NCBI GenBank assembly: GCA_032718865.1 | Contig: JALUTQ010000046.1 | Span: 1,302,001-1,366,000, forward strand | Origin: Tilletia caries | Taxonomy: Eukaryota; Basidiomycota; Exobasidiomycetes; Tilletiales; Tilletiaceae | Length of the DNA stretch: 64,000 nucleotides | Direction: 5' to 3' | Made by a program: the position numbers and the translations under genes | Notes under the pieces: model-generated | Told to the model about the DNA's origin: nothing | Database searches by the model: none | The model's input: the letters and a program-made list of their open reading frames with translations, nothing else | In this document: positions 1-11,500 of the stretch, piece after piece | Layout of the letters: the number at the start of each line of letters is the position of its first letter | Numbering within the stretch: the first letter of the stretch is position 1

Positions 1-62
1 GCCGCCGCCGTCTTGTCCACGTACACATAGGGTCGCCGTTCTCTTGCGAGTAGTCATTAGTC

Positions 63-1644
63 ATGAGCGTCCGTTCCGCCTCCCATGCCGGCAGCTGGTA
101 CACAGACGATGGTAAGCCGCATTCACTCAAGTGCTCCCGCTCTAGCTTGCCTTTTGACGACGGTGTCCTTGCCTCTTTTCAAAGGTTCCAAGCTGAACAG
201 GTCGCTCGACAAATGGCTTAACGATGTGCGCGGCGAGGACGTCCCTGAGCCAAGCGCCGTCCATGTCGAAGGAGCACACGCAGGACGAGACGGTGGAGTC
301 GGTATGCCGGTGCCAGGGTGTCGTGCGATCATCGCGCCGTGAGTACTGTCTCTGCTGTCGCGCGCTCCGTCTCGCAAAGCGCATCTGATGACTGACCTCT
401 GTCTACTTTGGACGCGCGCAGGCATGCCGGGTATTCGTATTCTGGTCCCGCAGCAGCATGGGCATACCGGTGCATTGACACCAGTGGAATGTGAGCACAA
501 GTCCCCTCCATCTCTTCCGCTAGTTCTCTCGGGGCGAGACGACTTTCACAGTGACCTGGACCCTACTTACTCTTCTTATCCCTTCCTCGTTCGTTTTCAA
601 AGTAAGCGCATCTTCATCTTGGGTCCGTCCCATCATGTTTACCTTGACGGCTGCGCCCTCTCCGCTTGCGACCAGTACGAGACTCCGATCGGATCCTTAC
701 CCCTCGACAAGCCAAGTGAGATTTCACAAAGGTCCTGCCTGGGACTAGCTCTGGTCCTTGCGCCACGGCACATCTGTACTATGCGCTCATGCTGACTCCG
801 CTCCTTTCGCTCTATCAGTCCTAAAGGAGCTGGCTGCAACGGGCCAATTTTCGGAGATGGACTTGCAGACGGACGAGGACGAGCACAGTATCGAGATGCA
901 CCTGCCTTACATCCGAAAGGTATTCGAAAAGTGAGCATTAGCACTACTGTGGTCCGAATGCCAGTTTCTAGGAACTGATGGAGGACGGCGCTCATCCTTC
1001 CACTTCTTGACAGCCTTGACATCACGGTTGTTCCCATCCTGGTAGGGAGCATCTCTACCACAAAGGAGGCACACTTCGGCAGCGTTCTCGCTCCATATCT
1101 CAAAGACCCGACCAACTTCTTTGTCGTCAGCTCAGACTTCTGCCACTGGTGCGTATAAGCATGCATCAGACGCTCAGCCTCGTGCAGGTCGGGTATGCTC
1201 AATGTTTTGTTGTTCCCTCTTGTCTGCTTCTCTCTTTGTTACGACAGGGGCTCTCGCTTCAGCTACACGTACTATCAAGCACCAGCTTCCACTGCCGTCA
1301 ATCTCTCGTCCCGGGTCCCGCCCTCTCCTTCGACGCCAATTCACGCTTCGATCCGAGCCCTGGACGGCGAGGGTATGCTCGCTATCACGCATTCGTCCTC
1401 TTCAGCTCCGAGCAAAACTGCCGGCGAGGCGCACACAGAGTTCGCAACCTACCTGCGCCAGACGAAGAACACCGTCTGTGGACGACACCCCATCGGAGTC
1501 TTGCTTGGGGCACTCGCTGCGTTGGAAGCGAAGGAGGCGGTCCGGAGCGAGTGTCGATTCACACGGTACGAGCAGAGCAGCCAGTGCTTGACTGTGCGCG
1601 ACTCCAGCGTGTCGTATGCCTCGGCCTTTGCCCGGTTCCTGTGA
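63..1644 (+). CDS. MEMO1: MEMO1-family protein
   Basis: Member of the MEMO family, single-domain proteins related to class III extradiol dioxygenases that bind metal or redox cofactors; the reaction in fungi is not settled. The gene has at least seven exons: 63-111 gives the N terminus ([15 protein letters not shown]), 185-338 ends in CRAIIAP, 422-490 gives [16 protein letters not shown], and a block from 603 gives the family signature [14 protein letters not shown]. Later blocks give [17 protein letters not shown], a stretch ending in [12 protein letters not shown] and a final exon containing [11 protein letters not shown]. Splice phases agree at the junctions checked. The histidines typical of MEMO ([24 protein letters not shown]) are all present, so the protein looks functional. 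It has no signal peptide. The family call is firm; the role is inferred. Confidence 0.92.
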
Positions 1645-2118
1645 CCACGATCCTTCCTGAAGACAATTCCTCTTCTCTGTTTTGTGTTCACCTCGTCTGC
1701 TGTCCTTCTGGTCACCCCACAACTGTACTCAAGTTCTGTACAATACATAAGATCGTTTCCATCCTAGCCCTGCTGTCTTTGTAAGCGTTCTGCTGGAGCA
1801 TTATTGCTTCTCGATACCCAGCAAGGTTCATCACAGTAGCCACGTCTGTTGGATCGGTGAAAGCGAAGCATCGTTCCCTGGGCCTACTCGTTAGGAAAGG
1901 GTTATAGAAGGTTGCTATTCCAGACAGAACAGGAGGCTAAGAATACAGCTGATGAGTGAGGATGAGAACAGGGCCCAAAGAAAACAAAGAGAGCAGGGGC
2001 CGGGGATATGGATACAGGACGGCGACACGGAGCCGTGAGATGCAAACGTGAGAAGGTCAAAGGTCGAGGGGATTGAAAGTGAAGGACAAGCTTGGGTTTC
2101 TTTGCGTTCGTGACGTTC
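1645..2118. other. intergenic, convergent gene ends
   Basis: About 470 bases between the MEMO1 stop and the GH5 stop, two genes that converge. I see no ORF of note, RNA gene or repeat; it presumably holds both 3' untranslated regions. Confidence 0.6.
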
Positions 2119-3665
2119 TCAGATGCCGAAGAGAGACTTGCACATGTTGGCGCCGTACGGATTCCGGTCGAGGTCTCCGATCCAGCCGTACTTCAGTCCG
2201 TCGCTGAAGGACCACTCGTGCCAGCCGCTCCGGTCCATCTTCCACTGTACGAGGGAAAATGGTAACATAGACGTTAGGGTCAGTGAGAGGTTCCCGACGC
2301 CTTTTAACGAACACATGTACTCACAGTCCATTGGATCCAGCCGTTGGCATACTGCTCGTACAGCTGCTGCTGGAGGCGGAAGTTGCTGAAGAGGCAAAGA
2401 AGCAGGTTCGTCAATCAGACATTCAGATCGAGGGAAGTCAGGTCAAGATTGGAAGCTTCTACGTACGTGCTGAGGAACTCGAGGTATGGCTGCGGGTAAA
2501 CCTTGAGCGCGTCCATGCTGAAGGAAACAGCATTGCTCTTGCGCAAGTCACGCGCCGACTTGCCTCCTGCACCAGCGGGGGCGCCGATTGAGAACTCGCC
2601 AATGACCGTCTGGCCGTAGAGGCCGGTGTTCTTGGGCAGCTTCGTTTGGGCGCTCTCGCAGACTTTTCTCATCCTTTGCGAGTCCGTTTGAGTTGCTTGG
2701 TCGCCGTAGACGTAGTACCTGAAATTCAGAGATGTCAGTAAAGGCAGGGAGGGAAGGAGGACAACAAGGAGACGAAGGATGTGCCTGTTTGGTGCTCACC
2801 AGTGAAGATCCATCGTCATCTTGCTCCTGTCCGAGGCACTATAGAGGCTGGACCAAGTCGGCCCACCAAGCCAGCCATCGTGCTGACTGAACCGAACATT
2901 ACTCCCGCGCTGAGCGTTGACATCTTGCAGATACTTGTTGGCCGCAGGGAGGTATGTCTTCAAGAGCGCCTTCACAGCCGGGTCCGTGTTTGCCTTGGGT
3001 TCGTTGACGCTCTCGAGGACCTCGATGGTCCCGTGGTAGGCGGGCAGGGTGAACTCGTCCACGAACCGCTTCCAGCTCTGTAGGGTGCGATTGAGATTGC
3101 CTGGCGAGCTTGCCCATTCGATTGCGCCTGCTCTGCCGCTTGAGTCCTGGCCGTTCTGAGATCCAGGCAGACCATGGAACGAAATCCATACCTTGAACCC
3201 GTACTGTTTAGCCTTGAGTACACTGGCCTTGATCTTGTTCCATCGGTCAGCTGCGACGTACGGCTCTCCGTTGGCGATCAGGTCTTGAAAGGCGTAGAAC
3301 GGGACGGGGATGCGGACGTGGGTCAACTTGGCAGCACGCATGGCAGCCCAGTCGTCGTCGGTGATCCACGAATCCATATGGTCGTTGATCTTGCGGGCCA
3401 GCCAAGCCTTGTCGAAGACTTGGCCCATCGTCCACTCGTCCGGGATGGAGCTGGGGGCCGGCTTTCCGCTCTCCGCGACGAGGCTTTTGATCCAATTGGG
3501 AGCCATCCAAGGCTCTATGAGAAACCAATGGCCGAGGTTGACCCCTCGGACCGGTGCGGAGGCTCTCGGAAGAAGCTCTCCTCCTTCGACAGACGGTGAT
3601 GGCAGAGCGAGGACCGTGAGTGTGAGCTGGAGGATGAGGAAGAGGAAGGACCGAGAGGATACCAT
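2119..3665 (-). CDS. secreted GH5 exo-beta-1,3-glucanase
   Basis: Glycoside hydrolase family 5 enzyme of the exo-1,3-beta-glucanase type, expected to trim cell-wall beta-1,3-glucan outside the cell. Exon 1 (3665 to 2800) begins with a hydrophobic signal peptide (about residues 1-20). The mature part starts with the family motif VRGVNLGHWFLIEPWMAP, followed by THVRIPVPFYAF and the acid/base motif ESVNEP. The split tryptophan codon at 2800 rejoins to give WYYVYGDQ. The next exons carry the nucleophile motif VIGEFS and end in a conserved GWIQWTWK-type stretch and GWIGDLDRNP. Both catalytic glutamates are visible. The length of roughly 450 residues fits GH5 subfamily 9. It converges on MEMO1. The clade within GH5 is inferred from motifs only. 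Confidence 0.9.
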
Positions 3666-6022
3666 GATGGATAGCGCAGGGGCGAGAGAAGGGAGGGGTC
3701 AGAGGAAGGAAGAGTGAGATCTTGCTGGCGGGCAAAGCTATATCTCTGAGCTTGGTCGGAGGACAGATGGTCAGCAATGCCCGCCATCGGTGGCCTCCTA
3801 TATACTTTTCGCGAGGTCATAATGCTCAGAGCAGCGCCTGAGGCTCCCTCCAAAGTGCCCGCGCTGAGTAGGGAAGCGATTGACGCCCGCCGACCACATC
3901 CGTCGTCCCTGGGAACGAAGTTCAACCGCAACAGAAATGACCCGAGCTTCTACGCTGGAATGTTGTTGGGGGGCGATCGCCGCGAGGCGGCAACTTTCTT
4001 GTCGAAAGGTTTCGGGAACAAAGGTCAACAGAGAGGCGCATTTTTCAAGACGCGGACTATGCATGTGCAGTCGCTGGACAGAACTCAGAGCGTGGGTAAA
4101 CAAAGTCCGAGGGCGAGGAAGAATCGACCACAGGCGTCGTAGTTGTGCGGCTCCGACCCGGCGGTAGAACGTAGGAGTTCCTAGCGAGCCTATGTGCTTT
4201 GGAGATCTGCAACTGACGAGTACGTAGCGAGGCGCCGAATCATGCAAGCCACGCTCCGTTCTACATTCAGACTTACGGTATTTCCGTAAAGATGTTCCCT
4301 GGACGACAAGTGCGGAACTCGTAGAGTCAGGGCCGCGACCTCGCTTGACTTGGGCGTTCGCCGTTCGCGGTTCACCGAGCAGTACATGCCCTGATGGAAG
4401 GGAAGGAGACAGGGGCGCTCTGCCATGTCTGGGGGAGAAAAAGATGTTGTTTGGTCGAATATTAATGTACGAAAGCTCGCTCGGTGAACACTTTTCCTGT
4501 TGGCTAGTGGCCCTGTGTGGCAGTCGAACCAGCGCCACTATGATGTACTTGGCTGAGTTTTGGGGAAGGCAGGAACAAAAAGTGGCAGCGACGACCGTAC
4601 TCCGAGTTCCTTCCGTTCGAGACGATGGGCAATCTAATGCATTGGCGATGACTCCGTGGATTCTGGGAGTGGGACCTGCAGAAGAGATACTGACGATGAG
4701 ACTTAGGTCAGGAACCGCAGTTGGGGAAATAACGTTGAAGAGCAACATCTACTTACTCACCGCTCATTCATATGACTCCGCAGCGTCCAATGCAGCCGTA
4801 TGCACGAGCGTCGATCAGATTTGAGGCTCCGCTCAAGTGATACAGTCCAGCTCAGGCGCCTAGAAAGAAAGAAAGAGGCAGAGAGAGAGGCAGAAGGTGA
4901 AAGAAAAAGATGAGCGGCAATGGTCAGGAGCATGCATTCATCAGTAATCCAATGCAGGCATGCCTTCGGTCCTAATTAGAGACGAAGGTGAGGTTTGGCC
5001 ATCTTCGCAGCCATCGACGCCCGACGACAAGGACGGCGGAAAGAAGGAAGGAATGAGGAGGAGTATGCTGAGGGCCCATGAAAGGAAAGACATCGCCACG
5101 AGTGCCTTGTGTGCTGGTGGTTTCTGCGAGAGCCCGTCGGTGACGCGGCTGAGCTTGAGCTTGGGCGCCATCATGTGAAGTTGACGGCTTTGTACATACA
5201 TACCTGGATGAGCTACCCGTAGTGCTGCTTGCCGACCGTCTCCAAGAGCGGAGGGTCAACGTTACATAAAGATGCAGGATCCGAATGCGGTCGTTGATGC
5301 GTTGATGGTTGGCGGTGTCTGAAATGGATGGATGAATGCGGAATGGAAAGAAGCGTTCGGTTTGTTTGTTGCGCAGTTTCAAGCTTATGTCAGCAACAAA
5401 CAAACGAACAAACAAAGGGAGCGAGCCAGTCAGTTCCGAATCGACCTCGCCCTCGTCCTCCTCGTTACCTGACCGCCTCGCCAGGGAAGCTTGTCCCTAT
5501 AGGGCACACCCACGAAGATCACGACCATCCTGACGATAACAGCGGCGGCGAAGAACGAAGGAAGAACTTCATGGTCATGATCTCTTCTCAGTTAGGGACG
5601 ACCTTGGTGATCGATGATACCGCGCAGGGAGGGCAAGTGGAGAACAGCACATGATGTTATGTACGCGAAAGTACAGGGAAGTAAGAGGCCAAAAGGACGC
5701 GGAACAAGAAAAGGTCGGGAAAAGGACCTTCAGCAGCGCAACGCCTGTCCACGCCATTCGCTTCTGGCCCCCGTCCCCCACAAGCGGATGGCGCGCGAAC
5801 GTTTTTTGTTTTGTTTTCGGTATTGAATCGTGCCCCCAAACAACAGTCGAAAAGAAAAAGAAACCAGACGTGGTGGTGACGCGTGTCGTCTAGCAGCAAG
5901 GGAAGTTTGGTTGGCGAAGAAAGAGCCTCTCTCGGTGTGTGGGTTGGAGGGGCCATCGAGTAAGGATCGGAACGCGTTCGCGTCGGACCCCGCGGGAAAA
6001 AAGAAAAAGCTGGGGCCAAATT
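3666..6022. other. long intergenic stretch
   Basis: About 2.3 kb between the GH5 start and the HP1 stop. It contains a purine-rich GAAA/GAGA tract near 4861-4912 and a (C)AAA-rich stretch near 5390-5420. The open frames on both strands are rich in arginine and serine with no conserved motif. The one possible small gene is listed separately (4941-5172). The rest is probably promoter and untranslated sequence; I see no RNA gene. Confidence 0.5.
4941..5172 (-). CDS. possible small one-pass membrane protein
   Basis: Short frame beginning with MAPKLKLSRV, with a hydrophobic segment (SFLSWALSILLLIPSFF) about residues 29-45 and a polar, acidic tail. A donor-like CAG|GTATGT lies just upstream on the same strand, so a 5' exon is possible. 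I do not recognise a family. The organisation (basic N terminus, one helix, short tail) is gene-like but could arise by chance, so this is a tentative call. Confidence 0.25.
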
Positions 6023-8179
6023 TCAAAGTATCGCCTCCGCCGCCTTCATCTCAGCATCACCGTCCACATCCGCCGACGCTCCCGTTCCAGCACCGGGGAG
6101 GGCAAGCCCAGACATTGCGCCTGCCGATACCGATGGTTGCGCAAGCGATGCAGTGTCCGCGGGTACTGCCGTAGTAGCAAGGATCGCATCCGCAGCGACG
6201 TCCGCGGCACCTGCGACGAGCTTGGCTGCCATCGCCGCGGGGAGCATGCCGCCGTCGGTGCTCTTTGGAGCCGTATCCGCATTGCCGCCGCCCGTCGCAG
6301 ACGTAGTAACAGTGTCGCTCAGTCCAAACTCTGCTGGGAGGGAGAACAGGACCCCATCCAAATGTGTGTAAATGCGCGGTCAGTATCTCGGCAGGGGATT
6401 GCGAGTGGCTGAGAACGCAGCTCTGAAGATGCACGTACCATTTGACTGGTTGTCCGCAGGGTCGTCGTCTGATGGATGCTTGAAGCGGATGTGAGCCTCA
6501 TAGAATTCGAGCATCTAGTTGGACCAGAGATTCACAATTGAGCGTGAAAGTGCGGGAGGAGAGAAGAAAGAGGAAAAGTCAATCGATATTGTTGTGGCTT
6601 GTATGCGTGCGATGAATGCGAGCGGATTGATTGGAGACATACGCGTTGTGGGCAGCGCTTGTTGGCCAGGACGGATGGGTAGCAGAGCCGATCGCCGTTC
6701 TTGCTGTAAAGGATCAAGGATGGAAGTGTCAGTTGCACACCGGAACAGAAGGAGATATGCCACGACGTGAGTCCATGTCCCGGGGGGGGGGGATACTCAC
6801 AAGAGGAGGAATGCCAGATATCCATCGCCCTCACTCCGCTCGAGCGTGTCGACGCGCTCAACAATCCGATCCCAGTCCTTGATCCCAGCATATTTCTTCC
6901 GCTGATCGCGCTCCATGCGCTCAATCTCGAGTTCCTCAGCTGTGGCGCTCGCGGCGGCGCGGGCATTGGCAAGGGAGGCCAAGCTGGCTGCGCGGGAGGG
7001 CGGTGCGCCGTCGTAGGATGCGAGCTCGGCCGCGTTCCATGGACGGGGCTTGTTAGGGTCGAGGACGGAGTCGTACTGGGAAGCACTGGTGGTGGATGCG
7101 GCAGAGGAAGCGGCAGCTGCGGTCGGACGGGAGACGCGTCCGGATGCGGTCACGCTCACGGATGCGCGATTAGAGGTGCGTGAGGAGGCGGCGGTGGTGG
7201 TGGGTGCTTTGGCGGTGGAAGCAGCAGCGGCGGAGGAGCGGGACTTGGAGTCGGGAGCTTCGATGAGTTCGATCTCGTCATCTTCGTCGTCTTCCTTGTC
7301 TGCGCGGGCGCGCTTGTTTGATGTAGCGGGCTTGGAGGCGGGCTTGGGGTCGTCGGCGGCGCGTCGCTTTCTGCCCTTGGGAAGTTCACCGTGCTCGTTG
7401 TTGTTCCAGTACTCGTCGACGGCATCCTTCGAGTTCTCGGTGTTTTCCTGGACAGGGAGGAGAGGAACGAAGTGAGTAAAGCATGGCCGCCCGGTTGCGG
7501 ATGGAGACGGAGGCTCGGAGGCTTTTTTTTTGGAAATGAACTGACCTCTGGTTCCCACGTGTTATCGCTCTCTGGGTATCCCTTCCACTTGATGAGATAC
7601 TGCAGCCGTCTCCGCTGTGTGGTGGGGAGAAAATGGATTAGCGATGGTGGGCGGGTGGGATTGGGAAGGGATTTTGGTTGGATGTAGGATACTCACTGGG
7701 GCCTTGCCGGTGTACTTGTGATCGCGCACGGCCTCGATCTCGTACTCGTCCTGCTCTTCATCGTCATCATCGCCGTCGTCGTCGTCGTTCTTCTGAGACT
7801 TCTTCTTGGAGGCTGAGGCTGAGGCTGAGGATGCGCGTGCTGAAGCGGGAGCCTGCTCTGCCTCGTCGTCGTCATCGTCGTTGTCAGGCTTTGACTTGGA
7901 GGAGCGGCTGTGCTGCTGGAGATCTTCTGGCTGGATGTGGCGCTTTCCTGCGCCGTTCTTGAGAGCAGCGAGACTGGGAAGATCGTTGTCGTCGTCCTCG
8001 AAAGTGATGTCGTCGTCGTCGTCGAGGTTGAGGCCCTTGCTGTAGGAAGACGATGGTCTTGTGGTGCTTGTGTTGTTGTTGTTGTTGTTGTTTGGGGAGG
8101 TCTCGTCGTCGTCGGACTCTGCGACCATGCGGGACGCGGAGGCTGCACGGGAGCTCGTGCCTGTGGAGAAGTCTGTCAT
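6023..8179 (-). CDS. HP1-like chromodomain and chromoshadow protein
   Basis: Heterochromatin protein 1 homologue, expected to bind methylated H3K9 and dimerise in silent chromatin. The first exon from 8179 encodes a long acidic, serine-rich lead and the start of the chromodomain ([17 protein letters not shown]). The next exon gives [15 protein letters not shown] followed by NTWEPE, and the domain finishes with VDEYWN, so the aromatic cage residues are present. A basic KGRKRR/NKRAR linker follows. Near the C terminus a chromoshadow domain is assembled from three exons ([43 protein letters not shown]). An alanine-rich tail ends at 6023. Introns are short with GTGAGT donors, one holding a run of ten C. 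It is divergent from the zinc-finger gene. A link to silencing of the nearby transposon compartment is only an inference from family function. Confidence 0.9.
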
Positions 8180-8180
8180 C

Positions 8181-8236
8181 GTCGCTGTGTCGCTGTGTCG
8201 CTGTGTCGCTGTGTCGCTGTGTCGCTGTGTCGCTGT
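8181..8236. repeat. octamer tandem repeat, 7 copies
   Basis: Seven exact head-to-tail copies of GTCGCTGT (8181-8236), immediately upstream of the HP1 start codon on the complementary strand, hence in its 5' untranslated leader. The copies are identical, so the array is probably length-polymorphic. Sequenced transcripts would show whether it is in the mRNA. Confidence 0.9.
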
Positions 8237-8449
8237 GGAAAAGCAGTCAGTGCTGATGCGATGCGATGGTGGTGGTGGTGGGAAGCAGACAGACTCGAGA
8301 CGCGCATGGGCTTGTTTACATACCTTTCTGGCTGGGTTGATCGCGACGCGGTTGTGAGTCTGTCGGCCGAGAGCGTCACGTGGTGTGCCCCTGCTTATGT
8401 GATCACTGATCAGTCTGACCCTTGCCTGACTGGCTGGGCAGTGGGGCTC

Positions 8450-8481
8450 GTGCTTGGCTGGCTGGCTGGCTGGCTGGCTCT
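8450..8481. repeat. (GGCT)n microsatellite
   Basis: Short perfect tetranucleotide tract of about six GGCT units in the 385-bp divergent spacer between the HP1-like gene and the C2H2 gene. Confidence 0.7.
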
Positions 8482-8563
8482 GCTGAAGTGCGCCGCTGTC
8501 GTCCGCAACGCGCTCGCTCTCATCGCCAGTCGCGTCGAGCCCGTGTTCAGGAAAAGGAGAAGG

Positions 8564-11500
8564 ATGAGCGCAGGAGCAGCAGCAGCAGCAGCACAGGCCA
8601 TGCTCCACACCCACACACGCACCAGACCGCCGCCCATCAACACAGCCACAGCCAACGCGACCGCGACCGCGACCTCATCAGCAGGCCCAACCTCGTCGCC
8701 ATTGGGATCACCGCGCGCATCCTCCTATCCAGACTCCAACACACGCTTCAGCAGCCCACGCCCAGCATCGCCCAGACCATCCAGACTCCACATCAGCACT
8801 AGCACTAGCACAGGCACAGGCACCACCACAGACCCACAGCACCAGCCGCAGCAGCAGCAGCACGATCCGATGGACGAAGACGAGGGACAAGAGCAGGCAG
8901 CGGCAGCACCAGCACCAGCACCAGCACCAGCACCAGCACCAGCAGGCGAGTCGTCATCCTCCTCCAAGCCAGCAACACCCAGACTCGGTCATGCGGCAGC
9001 AACGACACCATCCTCACCAGCGGGCCTCCACCACCACCACCCATTCCCCGCCATCTACCGCGCCGACTCAGCCACCGCTCGCGCTTCCTCGCCCTCCCGC
9101 ATCGCAGACACCTACCGCGCGTCCCCCTTCCGCCCCAACGCAGCCGCCGCTGCTGCCAGACGCAGGGACGGCTCGCCCTGGTACGCCCCCGGAGATCGCC
9201 CCTCATCACCCGGAGTGGCCGCCGTCGCAGCAGCAGCAGCCGTAGCAGCAGCCAAGGACGAACTCGCACGCGAACACGACGGTGGCTCTCCATCCATCGC
9301 TGCATCCATCCCGCCCCACGATCGAAGAGACTCCGGTAGTGGTGGTGGTGGTGCAGGGGCACTCTCTCTCCTCGCAGCCGCGGGACCCATCTCCACCTCC
9401 GTCGGCACGCCCTCAGCCACCTCTGCTCCCACATCCTATCCCTTTCACTCCACATCCGCAAACTCCGCCTCTGCATCCAGCATCCTCCAGTCCATGTCAG
9501 CTCCCTCCCTCGCCGGAACCCCATCCGGATCCTCCGTCGGGCTCGGCCTCGGTGGATTGGGACTCGGACTCGGCAGAAACAGCCCTCGCGCAAGTCCACA
9601 ACCTCCTTCCTTCCTCGGCTCAGGACCGGGCAGCGTCGGACGCGCCCATTCCAACGGCAAAAGCAGTCTTGGCCTTGGCCTCGGTTTGGGACTCGGCTTC
9701 TCTCCCCTTGGCGATCGACAGTCCGTCGCATCCCCATCCACTCTCGGCCCATCAGGTTCCACCTCGTCCGGATCCAGTGCCGCAGACGCCCTCTTCGCAT
9801 ATGGTGTAGCCGCCGCCGCCATCGCAGGTGCAGGTGCCTTGGGCAGACCCGGCTCGCGTAGCGGCCTTACAGACGGACTCAGTCACAACCGCGCAGGCAC
9901 ACCCACCAGCGGCGGCGGAATGCCTCCGGGAAGTGCAGCCGGTCTCATCGGAACGGCAACAGGCTCGGCATCCTCAATGGGTCCACTCATCGGCGCCGGC
10001 GCGTCCACTTCCAACGCAGGTGGCCTCGACGGCTACCCCTTGCCTGGAAGTCCTCTCGCCGCCGCCAAGCGTCGTATGCTCATATCCAGCCCGGGAAGTG
10101 CTCTCACTCATCGTAAGTTGCCGAGAAAATGCGCATATATCGACCTGCTCCCTCGAACCTTGCTAACTCTCCGGTCTCGATCAGTCTCCTCATTTGATAA
10201 CTTCAGCGCGGGCATCTACGAGGGACCCTCCTCATCCTCTCTCGGCCCCGGCGGTGCAGCCAGGCTCGCGCCCTCCGCTCTCCATATGATGACACCTGGA
10301 AGTAGCACTCACAGTCTGAACACCGGCACGGGCTCCGGCTCCGGCCAGCGTTCGACTTCGGCCTCCCTCTCGGGCTCAGGCGAAGGGTCCGAGCATCGAC
10401 GCAGCATGAGCGCTTCCACCGGCGGTGTCGACGGCGATGGGAACGTCGCCACGAGCGGCAGCAACACCAACGCGTCGGGGACGCCCTCTTCTGCCGCCCA
10501 AGCGGCCGCCATGGCAGCAGCAGCTGTCTTCGGGATGGCCAACGGTGGGCACCATGCACCCATCCCGCACACGACGGCAGCCGCGCCGTCGACACTGCAA
10601 CGCGACGGAGGAGGCTCGAACCATCCCAAGCTTCAATTTGCCTATTCGGCCCCCGCTAGCGCACCTCCTGTTGGGGTCAACCCGCTCTTGCCCTCGACGT
10701 CGCTCATCACCTCGTCGGCACATCCCAAGGTGACCAAGTCGCCCCAAGTGGTAGCCTCAGGAAGTAGCGGTAGGCCTACACCCAATAAGCCGACTAGCCG
10801 TTCGCCCGCACCTACGGCTGCTGCTGCCAAGCCCCGCCCCACAAATCCCGTCGCGATGTCGTCCACCCAAGGCAGTTCCCTTCTAGCCGCTGCCGAAGCC
10901 GCAGCAACAGCCGCAGCAGCTGCGCGCGGGACGGTCGAGTCAGACGCTGGTGGGCCCAAGTTGCACCAGTGCGACTCGTGTGACAAGGCATTCAGTCGAC
11001 GGTCGGATTTGGCGCGTCATAAGCGCATTCATTCCGGCGAACGGCCGTTCCCGTGCGAGTGGCCTGGATGCGGGAAGAGCTTTATTCAGGTGAGTCTACC
11101 TTCCAATTGGCGTGGGGTCTTGCAGCTGTACTGACCATCAGTGGGGGTTTCTCTCTACAGCGTTCCGCTTTGACGGTTCACACTCGCGTGCACTCTGGTG
11201 AACGCCCGCATAAATGCGAGTACCCGGGATGCAACAAGTCGTTCTCCGATTCGTCTTCGCTCGCTCGGCACCGCCGCACGCACAGCAACTCGCGCCCATA
11301 CATATGTCCGTTCTCGGAATGCGGCAAGCAATTCAGTCGTCGTACGACACTGAACCGGCATGCCAAGGCGCACGGACCCGACGGGGAGCGGGCCATTCTC
11401 AACTCGACCAAGAAGCGGCGGCGTGCTGCGGCTGGGAGCGACAAGGGTAAAGAGAGAAGTGCAGGCGAGACGAGTCTTGATGGTGATGGGGACGACGATG

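Noticed and set aside
3798..4748. 316-codon open frame on the minus strand upstream of the GH5 gene
   Set aside because: Composition is Arg/Ser-rich throughout with no domain, no splice pattern and no regular hydrophobic pattern; it looks like chance openness of GC-rich DNA.
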